In this document: one piece after another, positions 49,667 through 58,572 of the stretch | Layout of the letters: each line of letters opens with the position of its first letter | How positions within the stretch are numbered: the stretch's first letter is position 1 | DNA from: Lachancea thermotolerans CBS 6340 | Lineage: Eukaryota; Ascomycota; Saccharomycetes; Saccharomycetales; Saccharomycetaceae | Assembly: GCF_000142805.1 (NCBI RefSeq) | Contig: NC_013079.1 | Location: forward strand, 62,001-126,000 | Direction: 5' to 3' | Length of the DNA stretch: 64,000 nt | Made by a program: the position numbers and the translations under genes | Notes under the pieces: generated by a model | Told to the model about the DNA's origin: nothing | What the model saw: the letters and a program-made list of their open reading frames with translations, nothing else | Database searches by the model: none

Positions 49667-50002
49667 ATGAACCTCCCAAAAGGCCAGTTAGTGGACGAGC
49701 AGACTAGGTGTATACATTGGAATTCGCCACTAGACGTAGTGTGCTTCAAGTTCAAATGTTGTGAATCTTTTTATGCGTGTTACTCTTGTCATGAGTCTCA
49801 GGAGTCTCATTTAATAAAGAGATATAATCTGACTTCTGAACCAACTGAGGAAGTGGTGTTATGCGGGGTTTGCAGAGAAGCTATGACGTTTGAGGAGTAT
49901 CGGAACGGACTGATGCGCACAGAACAGCTAGACTGTCCGTATTGCGGTGCCCTCTTCAACCCCGGTTGCAAGTTACATTACTCCATTTACTTTGATATGT
50001 AA
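49667..50002 (+). CDS. HOT13: Intermembrane-space zinc-finger protein Hot13
   Basis: The 111-aa protein has a CHY-type zinc finger: Cys and His residues in TRCIHWNSPLDVVCFKFKCC, FYACYSCHES, LCGVCREAM and LDCPYCGALFNPGC. In S. cerevisiae Hot13 (116 aa) keeps Mia40 zinc-free and so supports oxidative import of small Tim proteins such as Tim10, also encoded in this window. The start is the ATG at 49667; it follows MDH1 as YKL084W does. It is convergent with AVO2 (18 bp apart). Confidence 0.93.
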   Translation: MNLPKGQLVDEQTRCIHWNSPLDVVCFKFKCCESFYACYSCHESQESHLIKRYNLTSEPTEEVVLCGVCREAMTFEEYRNGLMRTEQLDCPYCGALFNPGCKLHYSIYFDM

Positions 50003-50020
50003 GATTATTATATGATTTGG

Positions 50021-51283
50021 TTAGTCCCTGTTCCGTAGCTTTGATATTGGAATGTTAAGAAGAGAGATCGGGGCGCTTTTCGGTGGTGCCATAGAATGTT
50101 TTTGTGATGCTACTGAGTCTCGGGAGGCCTCGCGCGAATCACTTCGGGAACCCGCCCTCAGTACTGGTCGCGTCTGGGTATCATGAAACAGAGGTGAATT
50201 CTTTGTTGTGTTGTTGTCACTGCTTGTGATACTTGTTGTAGATATGCTCTTTCCCATTGAAGGCGTATTGGCTGTAGAAGGTCGTGAGAACTTTGGTGTC
50301 GCGAAATGTTCCTGCGGCTTATTCCTGCCACTGTTCATGCTCAAAGCGCTTTCCTGATGCGAGAGAGATGCGGAAGACGCTGAGCCCATCTGGCTGCTTA
50401 TTGAAGGTTTGGTTGTCAGTTTCTTGGAAGGTGTATTAACGCTTGCTGTATTGTGTGCGCACATAATTGGTGTTCTGGGCGACCATACGTTTTGGCTCCC
50501 AACGGATGTCCTTCGGCTGGTGGAAATTTGCGGCAGAGGAGGTAAGCTTGATGTTAAAGACTGTACTGCCGGGGAGCTGGTGAGCAATGGCGACCCTGTA
50601 TTTTCAAAGAAGGGCTGGGGTATGGTGAGTGGCGAAGCTACGAACTGGTAGCTAGGCCTCTTTGACAATTTCGCGCGAGCCTGCTTCTCCTTTAAAGCCT
50701 TTTGATATGCTTCGGCTAACTCAAAAGTCTGACACAAGTCTGCCGGCGTCCATTCACCAAGCTTTTGGCTCTCCAAGTCCTCCATATTAGCTTCTAGCAC
50801 AAGCATTCTCATGCAGCTCTCGCTCCCATACATAAGGCAGGTATGCAATGCCGTGTTTCCGTTATCATCACGTACACTAATATCTGCACCGAGGCTAAGC
50901 AGAAGGCTCAAACATTGGTGATGGTCGTGTAAACATGTCATCTGTACGGGTGTTAGACCCTTGTGGCCTTTCATGTTCAGACAGTACGGGAAGTGCTGCA
51001 ATAAAAGGTGAGCAGTTTGTTCATGACCATTTAATAGAGCTAAGTGCACGCATGTGTTACCTTTGAAGGTTCGCAGTACCTCGCTCTTACCATGGCCCAG
51101 TTGGACCAAGTGTACGCATGTTAGATACCTTCCGTAGTAGGATGCGTAGTGAAGTAATGACCACCCGTTACTAGGGTCTATGACGTTTATGAGGTCTGGG
51201 AAACGCGAAAGAATGCGTTTCACTATCAACAGCTTCCCGACCATTACTGCATTTCGCAGTCTAACCCCGGGGTCATCCAACAT
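50021..51283 (-). CDS. AVO2: TORC2 subunit Avo2 (ankyrin repeats)
   Basis: The 420-aa protein is Avo2, a non-essential TORC2 component that in S. cerevisiae links the complex to Slm1/Slm2 substrates at the plasma membrane. Ankyrin repeats occupy about residues 1-190 (WSLLHYASYYGRYLTCVHL, GNTCVHLALLNGHEQTAHLLL, GLTPVQMTCLHDHHQCLSLLL, GNTALHTCLMYGSESCMRMLV). The rest is Ser/Thr-rich and ends with the conserved SLLNIPISKLRN. The frame extends five codons beyond from a TTG; the ATG at 51283 gives MLDDPGVRLRNAV, aligned with the orthologue (426 aa). In S. cerevisiae it is YMR068W beside UBX4. Confidence 0.94.
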   Translation of the reverse strand: MLDDPGVRLRNAVMVGKLLIVKRILSRFPDLINVIDPSNGWSLLHYASYYGRYLTCVHLVQLGHGKSEVLRTFKGNTCVHLALLNGHEQTAHLLLQHFPYCLNMKGHKGLTPVQMTCLHDHHQCLSLLLSLGADISVRDDNGNTALHTCLMYGSESCMRMLVLEANMEDLESQKLGEWTPADLCQTFELAEAYQKALKEKQARAKLSKRPSYQFVASPLTIPQPFFENTGSPLLTSSPAVQSLTSSLPPLPQISTSRRTSVGSQNVWSPRTPIMCAHNTASVNTPSKKLTTKPSISSQMGSASSASLSHQESALSMNSGRNKPQEHFATPKFSRPSTANTPSMGKSISTTSITSSDNNTTKNSPLFHDTQTRPVLRAGSRSDSREASRDSVASQKHSMAPPKSAPISLLNIPISKLRNRD

Positions 51284-51434
51284 TGTTCGGCTAATCAATT
51301 CTTAGCGTTGATTTATCGGATTATGCATCGAATAAATTAAGTGCTTCTTTATGGAAATTCTAAAGAACAATGTCCGTAACACAGGGAAAGTTGAGCCTTA
51401 TGTATCAAATATCTAAACAATACCTACTGCTGCG

Positions 51435-52739
51435 CTACAGATCAACCTTAAGAAACTTTGCAAGCTTTTGGTTGAACTCCTCTGGGTTGTCAAGGTACAA
51501 GTGATGACCAGCATCGGAGACAACGGAGTAATCAGCCTTAACGGATCCTTTGGTTTTGTTGATTTGTCTGACTATAACACTCCCTGCTTCTTTGCTCATC
51601 CAATCATGGCTTCCGTACATCCAAAACGAGTCACATTTGAGATTCTCTGGTACACGACTTAGAAGAGGCACTCTTGCCAACACGCCAGGCGCCAAGATCC
51701 GAGTCAATGCGTATTCGCCACTTCCAGAACCACTGAATATGCTGTAACAATACTCATGGAACGTGAGGAGTTGCTCCGTATTTTCTGCAAAGGAGAACCT
51801 GCGGAAAGACCATCTCGAAGAAAGTAGTGGTCCTGCTGGCCCTGCGCTCCTCAACAAGCCAAATGGCGAGATATTGTAGGTCCACATAGAAGAAAATATC
51901 CAGGGCATATTTGGTACGCGTTCAACGTTTCCGGCTTCGTCAGGAACGTGAAAAGATGACGATGTCTTGACGGGGTCATCGGTGGTAGGTCTCCCCGAAC
52001 TGTTGGTCACCTCCTTGGACAGGTCCGGTCCGAGCTCGCTGGCGTTGTTATGCGATGGAGTGTGTTCTTTTGTGAGGTCGAATACAGACTTTTCAACTCC
52101 TACAGGGCTTACAAGAACCAATTTCTCCACACGTTCAGGGAACTTGAGAGCGTAACAGCAACTTAAGTACCCGCCCAGCGAGTGCCCAACTAGTACAAAC
52201 TTGTCAAGCTTTCGCTGCTGCCGCCATTTCTCAAGCGAATCAATGAAGAAATTCTCCGCTTCGTAGACTTCTTCCTTAGTAACGCGGCCTCTCTTGATAA
52301 CACTTGAGATTAATCCTGTTCCAGGGAACCTTGGCCTCGACGAAAGTCCACAACCTAACATATCTAGAGCATGTAGATTAATACCTGGGATGCGACTTAA
52401 ACCATCGAAATTTCTCACAAAAAGTCCGAGAGCCGCTCCATACCCATGCACCATCACCAAGTCCTTACAATAGTCGCGAGAGCACGACTCAATATTTTGG
52501 ATCGAAAATTCATGAATGTGCTGTTTGTTGCCAATATCAACATCTAACAACTCGCAATTGCGAATAGAGTCGCCGCCTGGAAAGAACTCTAGTGTTGATA
52601 AAAGTTTCTTCTCATTTTCCTTGGCATCTGCCCGACTCCACCAAGTCTTGAATGCCTTCTTCCAACCGTAAATCTTCTTCAGCTCTTCTATCTCAATGTC
52701 GGTTGGTGGACGCAGATCAGACTGCGTTTGGCCAGTCAT
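51435..52739 (-). CDS. ABHD5-type alpha/beta-hydrolase, Ict1/Ecm18/Cld1 family
   Basis: The 434-aa protein belongs to the group containing Ict1 (lysophosphatidate acyltransferase activity), Ecm18 and Cld1 (mitochondrial cardiolipin deacylase). The oxyanion region VMVHGYGAALG is near residues 95-105, the nucleophile elbow GHSLGG at 185-190 (Ser187), the acidic residue in YGSHDWMS near 384, and the catalytic His with an HX4D motif in GHHLYLD near 413-418. There is no obvious long mitochondrial presequence, which slightly favours Ict1/Ecm18 over Cld1. The three S. cerevisiae relatives cannot be separated here. The gene lies between AVO2 and UBX4, which are adjacent in S. cerevisiae. Confidence 0.85.
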   Translation of the reverse strand: MTGQTQSDLRPPTDIEIEELKKIYGWKKAFKTWWSRADAKENEKKLLSTLEFFPGGDSIRNCELLDVDIGNKQHIHEFSIQNIESCSRDYCKDLVMVHGYGAALGLFVRNFDGLSRIPGINLHALDMLGCGLSSRPRFPGTGLISSVIKRGRVTKEEVYEAENFFIDSLEKWRQQRKLDKFVLVGHSLGGYLSCCYALKFPERVEKLVLVSPVGVEKSVFDLTKEHTPSHNNASELGPDLSKEVTNSSGRPTTDDPVKTSSSFHVPDEAGNVERVPNMPWIFSSMWTYNISPFGLLRSAGPAGPLLSSRWSFRRFSFAENTEQLLTFHEYCYSIFSGSGSGEYALTRILAPGVLARVPLLSRVPENLKCDSFWMYGSHDWMSKEAGSVIVRQINKTKGSVKADYSVVSDAGHHLYLDNPEEFNQKLAKFLKVDL

Positions 52740-52879
52740 ATCGTTGCTCGTTCTCCTCTCTGCTGAGCGAAAGAAGCGAACCTGTGATTTGATGAAGTTC
52801 TCGCAGATCTATATATACCTAGAAACACGACGCTTGAAATAGTTAACGCCACCTTGACAAGGAAATAAAAATTAAAGTA

Positions 52880-54118
52880 ATGTCATTAGTCAGTGTGGTG
52901 TACAAATTTAGCACCTATAAAGCCAAGGCAGAACCCGGTTGCGTGCTGAACGAAGTGCTTCAAAAGAGTGTTGTTCATTTTAAAGTGGAATCGGAGAATA
53001 AGTCATGGATCCTAACTCACCACGGCAAGGAATTGCCCCTAACTGTACCTCTGAGACTGTTGAATCTTCCCAAAGGCGCCAAACTGGAGCTGAACCATTG
53101 TATCGAGAAAGCAGCAAGCGAAGCGAAAATGTTTAGGGTTAAATTCCAAGTTTTGGGTAGAGGTGTGGAAGTTGTCGCAGTTCAGCAATCCGATAGTATC
53201 ATTAAAACAATTGAAAACATCTGCGAGAAAAATAGTTGGACCCTTGACCCCCAAGTTTTGAAATTGCAGTGTTTTTCGAAAGTTTGGAACTATGAAGCCC
53301 TTGTGACTGCCTCTTTCGCTCATCTCGGAATATTGGAAGATGTAGCTGTAAGACTGACCATATCGAACTCTGTTGTGCCTGCGAAACCCTCAGTGGAGAA
53401 AACACCTTCCCTAGTTGAATACAAAAAGGATCACACACCGCCCCAAATTGCTGAAAAGCCACTTCTGCATGAAGTCTTGGCGTATGTACCAAATGAGACG
53501 CCTTCGACAGCCACTAAACAGAATGTGGCGGATGAAGATTATGAAGTCTCAATAGGGCAGTTCAAGAGCTATCAAAGAACAATCTCGAAGAGCGCTGGTA
53601 GTAATGAACTGCTTACCAAACGCATGCGCGAGGAACAAGAAAATGCTAAAAAGCATGTTATAGACCAGTGCAATATAAGAGTTCGATTTCCAGACCGTGC
53701 TTGCATTGATATCAACTTCAATCCAGACGAGACCATGAATTTGGTCTATGAGGCCATAAAAAGGTGCTTAGCGGACAGAACCGTATCTTTTAGACTGTAT
53801 TACTCTCACCCACACAAAGAGATTGAGGACAGTGAAGCAAAACTGGTCGCAGATTTAGGTTTTGGATCGAAAACACTCTTGGTTTTCGAAACTAATCATA
53901 AGGGACCATATCTAAAGGAAGAGCTTCTACAAAAAGCTAAGACTCTGGCAGATGCTCAAAGTGCCGCATTGCAAGAGCAACGTGGATCCCGAACGAACGA
54001 ACTTGGTGAGGAAACAAGTCACGCACAAAGTAATAAGGTAGGGGAAAGTTCCGTCAAATCTTCTGCAGGGCTGCGAATGGGCCAGAAGCCCAAGTGGCTA
54101 AAGCTCGGAAAAAAATAG
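52880..54118 (+). CDS. UBX4: UBX-domain Cdc48 cofactor Ubx4
   Basis: The 412-aa protein is Ubx4 (416 aa in S. cerevisiae), related to mammalian TUG/ASPL. It has an N-terminal ubiquitin-like domain, about residues 1-85 (VSVVYKFSTYKAKAEPGCVL, GKELPLTVPLRLLNLPKGAKLEL), and a UBX domain at about 258-345 (CNIRVRFPDRACIDINFNPDE), which binds Cdc48 to modulate ER-associated degradation. The C-terminus has the MGQKPKWLKLGKK tail common in this family. It ends 37 bp from the SOV1 stop. The start is the ATG at 52880; it matches YMR067C. Confidence 0.92.
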   Translation: MSLVSVVYKFSTYKAKAEPGCVLNEVLQKSVVHFKVESENKSWILTHHGKELPLTVPLRLLNLPKGAKLELNHCIEKAASEAKMFRVKFQVLGRGVEVVAVQQSDSIIKTIENICEKNSWTLDPQVLKLQCFSKVWNYEALVTASFAHLGILEDVAVRLTISNSVVPAKPSVEKTPSLVEYKKDHTPPQIAEKPLLHEVLAYVPNETPSTATKQNVADEDYEVSIGQFKSYQRTISKSAGSNELLTKRMREEQENAKKHVIDQCNIRVRFPDRACIDINFNPDETMNLVYEAIKRCLADRTVSFRLYYSHPHKEIEDSEAKLVADLGFGSKTLLVFETNHKGPYLKEELLQKAKTLADAQSAALQEQRGSRTNELGEETSHAQSNKVGESSVKSSAGLRMGQKPKWLKLGKK

Positions 54119-54155
54119 TTAAGATTCATTCTATAAACAAGATAATGCTACTTCA

Positions 54156-56810
54156 TCATGTATTGATGACTTCGATACCAACTTCCTCGAATGCTTGTTG
54201 GACGCGTTCCATTTCATGGCTTCTATAACTTCTTAGGAAGTTCAGGATATTTTGTTCGACTTGAAGGCTGTAGTCTGTGCTTGTTTCACCCAGAATATCA
54301 CCCTTCTTGATGCGGTTTTCTACGTTTCTCCTTGCAGTGTTGACAACCGGGGTTGTGAACTTCTCTACGCCTGAAAATTCAGCCTTCTGACTATCGAGCC
54401 GTTCACGCTCCACCGCAATATACTCCAATTTCAGGCCACCGTTAATATACCTCTGTAATTTACGGTCGATTTCGATACCGTTTATGTGCCGCATGTATCT
54501 AAGGATTGCAGGAATGTATGCCCAATCGCGGACCTTGATGAATGCTTGTAAAATTGTATGGTAAAAAGGCCTATCAGGAAGAATATTGTCTTCAAGTACC
54601 ATCAGTTTGAAAAGTGTCCTGAAATCATAATTAGGATGAACAGTGATTTTAGATCTCTCTGCTGAGATTTTGTACCCCCACGCCTTTTGGTTTGATCTAA
54701 TTTCAGTCGTACCCAGGCCGTTTTCAAACCGTGAGAAGTACAGTATAAGAGCTTTCCAAATTTGAAAATACAAGGACTTCGTGATTTCACGGCGTTCAAA
54801 AAACGAAAGAAGCTTTCTATTTCCTTTCGATTCTTCTGTTTTTGAGCATCTAAAATCCATCAGTGGATTTATGATATTGAAGCAATTGTCTAAGTTGGCG
54901 GTAACTGTAAAGTGAGTAAGAAGAGAAGTCATTAGAACCGAGTTATACTGAACGTTGCCTTTGTTCACTTTTTCTACTATCTCCTTAATCTTTGCTTCGT
55001 ACTCATATTTCTCCCGAGGATTCTTGGCCTTTTGAACTTTTCTACTGTAGTGATCGATCCAAACTGCATAATGATGAGCATTGATTCCAGAAAAATCATC
55101 TTCATCAAGAGAAAGTTTTGATTCTTTAACGCTTGACGAGTATGAATTGGCGTCCTTCATCAGAGAAGCAGCTAGATCCTCTTTTCCACTTTTCAAAAGA
55201 GCTTTCAGCAAATTATGAAGCTTCTTGGAGTGAACAGTTTCATCTTGTATATTCTCAGGGTTTCGCGGGAGATTCTTATTGGTATTTGCAACAAATTGTT
55301 CAATATTTTGGGTCAAAACAGGTTGAGATGCGATATCCGAAATACTGTCAAACAAAACGGTATCAAACTTCTTTTGTATAGCCTCCACATGAAAGCGGCG
55401 TGTAGCATTGGAAAACGCTTGGCGCAGTAACTTCATGTCCTTGCCAGATAGCAATGAATGCATGTCTTTTTCGAGCACGTCGAAGCTTTTAAGTAGATGT
55501 AACTTTAGATGAACTAAAGCGGTTGAAAGAAGATTTTTATCGACATCGGGGAGCTTGACGAATTCTGCAAGCAATGCTAGTGCAGGTTTTTCTCTATTTC
55601 GGAAGAGGTGATACTGTATTATCGCTACAAAGTCTGCCTCAGTGACTTGTTCTTTCTCATTTAAAAACAAGTCCGCTTGCGTCTCACTTTGAAAAAAAAT
55701 TCCCTGGGGGTTTTGCTGCTGTTGAGAAGATAGCTTCAGACCATATGCTGAAGCCACATTGATCAACAGCTTTGTTAGCTTTTCAGAACATTGGTAATTC
55801 CTTAAGTACAGTTTCTTGCGGATGGCTGTTCGCAGGACTTTGGGGCTAATATAATCACTGCCAAAAGTTTTAAGTGAATGCTCAAGCAACTTGTCGAATT
55901 GTCGTATGTGGTTTGCTCTCAGGCATACCATCATTCCCATTTCAAACCACCATCTTTTTTCAACCTTTTCGCGGTAGGTATTGAAGAGTTCCAAAGCCTT
56001 TTTATAGAATCCATAGTAAACTAAGGATTCTATATAAAAGGATTCATTGATCGGATCCATCCTGACATTACCTAGCGAGTAAATCAAATGTCCGGAAAGT
56101 AGAATGCCCCTCTGTCGAAGCTTGTAAGCAGGAAGAAGTTTGGAAATCTCAAAAGCACCAACCATCTGTTCTACAGATATAATGTCAGCCTTAGCGAGTC
56201 TATTCATATTGAGATCTGATAAGACGCGAAACAAGCACTCTGTATTCGGCAAAAGTGAGCGGCCTTCTTCATCTTGCGAACTTTCCATCAGCTCACGTAA
56301 GATAGCTTTTTCTAGCTCCCGCTCTGAGCTAATTTCTTTGGCGGAATGCTCCGACTTCTCGGAGTCGTGTATCGTCTGAAGCATTTGCAGCTGCTCAGGC
56401 CCCATGCTCTCGAGCCTCCTAACCTCCTGCTCCGACTCTTTCAGTAAGAAATCGAAAAGTGCCTTCATGCGGTCTTGATTTGGGCTTTTGTTATTGACTA
56501 GAGTGCTCTTCAATGAGTTTAGATGCTTCGATGATTTCTTAAATGGTGACTTTGAAGACTCCAAGTACTCAACCAGCATATCATCAACAGGCCCCGATTC
56601 ATCAATCTCCCGAAATCCTAACCTTCTCAAATCCCTTTCCACTGACTCAGGAGAGTGTGCTTGAAGCCTAAGTTCCCTGGGCTGTAGAAGCTCGCTTTGT
56701 AACGAACTAACCTGTGGAACATGGTTGTACCGGGGTTTTAGCCGCTTGCGGTAGAAGCGTAACTGTGAGCCGATGCGCGCTCGCACGCAAATGTCGCGAC
56801 ATGAAATCAT
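54156..56810 (-). CDS. SOV1: Mitochondrial protein Sov1 (VAR1 expression)
   Basis: The 884-aa protein is placed as Sov1 (898 aa), a mitochondrial PPR-type factor required in S. cerevisiae for expression of VAR1, the mitochondrially encoded small-subunit ribosomal protein. The N-terminus is basic and suits a presequence (MISCRDICVRARIGSQLRFYRKRLKPRYN). The body is helical, with PPR-like units such as YIESLVYYGFYKKALELFNTY and FYHTILQAFIKVRDWAYIPAILRYM. The call rests on length, character and adjacency to UBX4 (YMR067C/YMR066W). A PAC motif lies 51-60 bp upstream of the ATG. Confidence 0.82.
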   Translation of the reverse strand: MISCRDICVRARIGSQLRFYRKRLKPRYNHVPQVSSLQSELLQPRELRLQAHSPESVERDLRRLGFREIDESGPVDDMLVEYLESSKSPFKKSSKHLNSLKSTLVNNKSPNQDRMKALFDFLLKESEQEVRRLESMGPEQLQMLQTIHDSEKSEHSAKEISSERELEKAILRELMESSQDEEGRSLLPNTECLFRVLSDLNMNRLAKADIISVEQMVGAFEISKLLPAYKLRQRGILLSGHLIYSLGNVRMDPINESFYIESLVYYGFYKKALELFNTYREKVEKRWWFEMGMMVCLRANHIRQFDKLLEHSLKTFGSDYISPKVLRTAIRKKLYLRNYQCSEKLTKLLINVASAYGLKLSSQQQQNPQGIFFQSETQADLFLNEKEQVTEADFVAIIQYHLFRNREKPALALLAEFVKLPDVDKNLLSTALVHLKLHLLKSFDVLEKDMHSLLSGKDMKLLRQAFSNATRRFHVEAIQKKFDTVLFDSISDIASQPVLTQNIEQFVANTNKNLPRNPENIQDETVHSKKLHNLLKALLKSGKEDLAASLMKDANSYSSSVKESKLSLDEDDFSGINAHHYAVWIDHYSRKVQKAKNPREKYEYEAKIKEIVEKVNKGNVQYNSVLMTSLLTHFTVTANLDNCFNIINPLMDFRCSKTEESKGNRKLLSFFERREITKSLYFQIWKALILYFSRFENGLGTTEIRSNQKAWGYKISAERSKITVHPNYDFRTLFKLMVLEDNILPDRPFYHTILQAFIKVRDWAYIPAILRYMRHINGIEIDRKLQRYINGGLKLEYIAVERERLDSQKAEFSGVEKFTTPVVNTARRNVENRIKKGDILGETSTDYSLQVEQNILNFLRSYRSHEMERVQQAFEEVGIEVINT

Positions 56811-56860
56811 TTCAGGCTCTCGCGATACATGCTCACTTCTTCACAACGACAGGCTTTCGA

Positions 56861-56870
56861 AGCTCATCGC
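56861..56870 (-). promoter_or_regulatory. PAC motif upstream of SOV1
   Basis: AGCTCATCGC on the plus strand is the exact complement of PAC GCGATGAGCT, 51-60 bp before the SOV1 ATG. A partial RRPE (AAAAATTT, 56907-56914) lies farther out, within the loop of the inverted repeat at 56895-56926. Confidence 0.65.
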
Positions 56871-56894
56871 CAAATCTGTAATTTTCCAGTTGGC

Positions 56895-56926
56895 TAAACC
56901 GAGGGCAAAAATTTAGCCTCGGTTTA
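56895..56926. repeat. 10-bp inverted repeat between SOV1 and RRP14
   Basis: TAAACCGAGG (56895-56904) and its exact complement CCTCGGTTTA (56917-56926) are separated by 12 nt. It lies upstream of SOV1 and downstream of the RRP14 stop. It could be a dimer-binding site or an RNA hairpin in the RRP14 3' region. Confidence 0.85.
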
Positions 56927-57086
56927 TATAAGCAAATAATCATGTAGAACTCATCGATATCGCAATAGCGCTGACGGTCTTCGTCAAGGCGGGCGCATAG
57001 AGGTATCAAACGGTGACTTTAGCTATGAGTGAACATCATGCAATTTTGTATATAACTATGAAGCCTTTTTCTCGCGGTTAAACGAA

Positions 57087-58466
57087 TTATTTCTTCTTTC
57101 CGCTTTTCAGCCGACCCTCGAAACCAGCCCTCTTCTTGGTAGGCGCTACACCTTTAATACCACGCTTCATTTTTTCGCGGTGATTTCTCTTCTTGCCCTT
57201 GTTTTCTTTGCGAATTTGCAAGTTCTCTTCTCTTCTCTTTTGCTTGTCGGAGATGGCAGTGGCCACGGCTTCTTTACGCTCGCGCCACTCGACGGCAGAC
57301 TTTCTCTTCTTGGCCTCTTTGCGCTTTAGAGCTTTGCGTAGCAGCTTCTCGTCATCACGCATGCGTTCACCCTCAGCCTGTAGCATGGCACGCTGCCATT
57401 TCTCCTTCTCTTTTTGTTGTATCTGAACCAGTTCATCCTCTGATTCCAGCTTCGCGCGCTTAGCCTCTGTAGCACTGAGGTGAGCTTTGATGTCGTTTTT
57501 GGAAGGACCTTTCTTTTCGCGGGCCTTCCTTAGGCGCTGAAGATCAGAGGTTGCACGCGATCCGTCGTCAAATACAATATTCTGGAACATGAGGTCATTG
57601 GCTATCCCGTCGTCCACGCGTCTCTTTTTAGATACCGTCTCTGAGTCGCCTTCGGCGTCTGAACCGGAGTTAGATTCGTCGCTAGAGTCTTCGTCCTTTG
57701 GAGTGTTTTGTTCGGTTCTTTTGCGCTTCAGTTCTTCTTTCCGTTTACGTTGAGCCAAGATGGCCTCGCGCGAGCTAAGCGCACCAGTGACTTGTGTACC
57801 TGGGGCTCTGCGCTTTTCTTTCATAGCCTGGATCTTCTCTTGCAGCTTCGCGCGCAGCTTCTCAAGGTTTTGTTTTTTGGAGGCCTTTGAGTCGGCGGGC
57901 GGGGCAGGTTGGTCCTCAACTGCAGAGGCCGCCTCGGCCGCTGGCTTGTCAAAGGATTCTGGCTGGGCCTCCACCTTGTTGCCCTCGTCGTCGAATATAA
58001 CGTCTATGGAGTCTTCATCGTCTTCCTCGCCCTTGGAGCCGTCCTCCTGCTCGCTCTCGATTTTGCTATTTACAGGACCCTTGGGCTCCGCCTGCACCTG
58101 GCCGGCGTTTTCGCCTGTCTCTGATGCACCCTCGTCGCCGCTGGTGCTCTCCTCCTCCACTTCCTCCTCTTCCTCGCTGCTTGCTTCTTCTTGTTCACGA
58201 GAGGGCTTCTGGCCCGGAATAACAGCCGGCTTCCCATTTTTCTCGCGCGCCTCCATGACCTCTAACGCAGACGCAGACTCCTCGTTTTGTTGCTCTGGAT
58301 CCAACTTCTTCCGCTTATCCAGTTTCGATTGTGCTTTGGTCTTCTTTTTGGCCTTCCATTGGTCTTGCGTTTTATCGTCGTAGTAGTATTTGGCCGGTAT
58401 CAGCGACAGCAGGCCGTCGAATGCATTAGAATTTATCCTCAGACGCTCTTCCAAGGAGTTGCTCAT
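57087..58466 (-). CDS. RRP14: Ribosome-biogenesis protein Rrp14 (SURF6 family)
   Basis: The 459-aa, strongly charged protein is Rrp14 (434 aa in S. cerevisiae), a nucleolar factor required for both subunits, early 60S in particular. It begins MSNSLEERLRINSNAFDGLLSLIPAKYYYDDKTQDQWKAKK-type sequence (the recognisable family start, residues 1-40). A long acidic/basic middle follows and then the SURF6 domain at about 280-440 (FDDGSRATSDLQRLRKAREKK, VEWRERKEAVATAISDKQKRR). The frame is open 77 codons further upstream but without an ATG at its far end; PAC and RRPE motifs lie in that stretch, so 58466 is the start. It matches YKL082C. Confidence 0.93.
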   Translation of the reverse strand: MSNSLEERLRINSNAFDGLLSLIPAKYYYDDKTQDQWKAKKKTKAQSKLDKRKKLDPEQQNEESASALEVMEAREKNGKPAVIPGQKPSREQEEASSEEEEEVEEESTSGDEGASETGENAGQVQAEPKGPVNSKIESEQEDGSKGEEDDEDSIDVIFDDEGNKVEAQPESFDKPAAEAASAVEDQPAPPADSKASKKQNLEKLRAKLQEKIQAMKEKRRAPGTQVTGALSSREAILAQRKRKEELKRKRTEQNTPKDEDSSDESNSGSDAEGDSETVSKKRRVDDGIANDLMFQNIVFDDGSRATSDLQRLRKAREKKGPSKNDIKAHLSATEAKRAKLESEDELVQIQQKEKEKWQRAMLQAEGERMRDDEKLLRKALKRKEAKKRKSAVEWRERKEAVATAISDKQKRREENLQIRKENKGKKRNHREKMKRGIKGVAPTKKRAGFEGRLKSGKKK

Positions 58467-58552
58467 TTTGTGGCTAGTGGACTTTCCAGAGGATGAGCTG
58501 CTGATGTCCAAGTCGCTTCTTGTTATGTTCGCACTCCAGTCTGAGATGCGAT

Positions 58553-58572
58553 GCTCATCGCCAAAAATTTTT
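58553..58572 (-). promoter_or_regulatory. PAC and RRPE motifs upstream of RRP14
   Basis: GCTCATCGC (58553-58561) is the complement of PAC core GCGATGAGC, and AAAAATTTTT (58563-58572) follows at once as an RRPE core. They lie 87-106 bp before the RRP14 ATG and exclude a longer coding region starting near 58697. Confidence 0.75.

Noticed and set aside
57760-58383. 207-codon plus-strand frame
   Set aside because: Antisense to the charged middle of RRP14; low-complexity Ser/Leu composition explained by complementing Glu/Lys codons.
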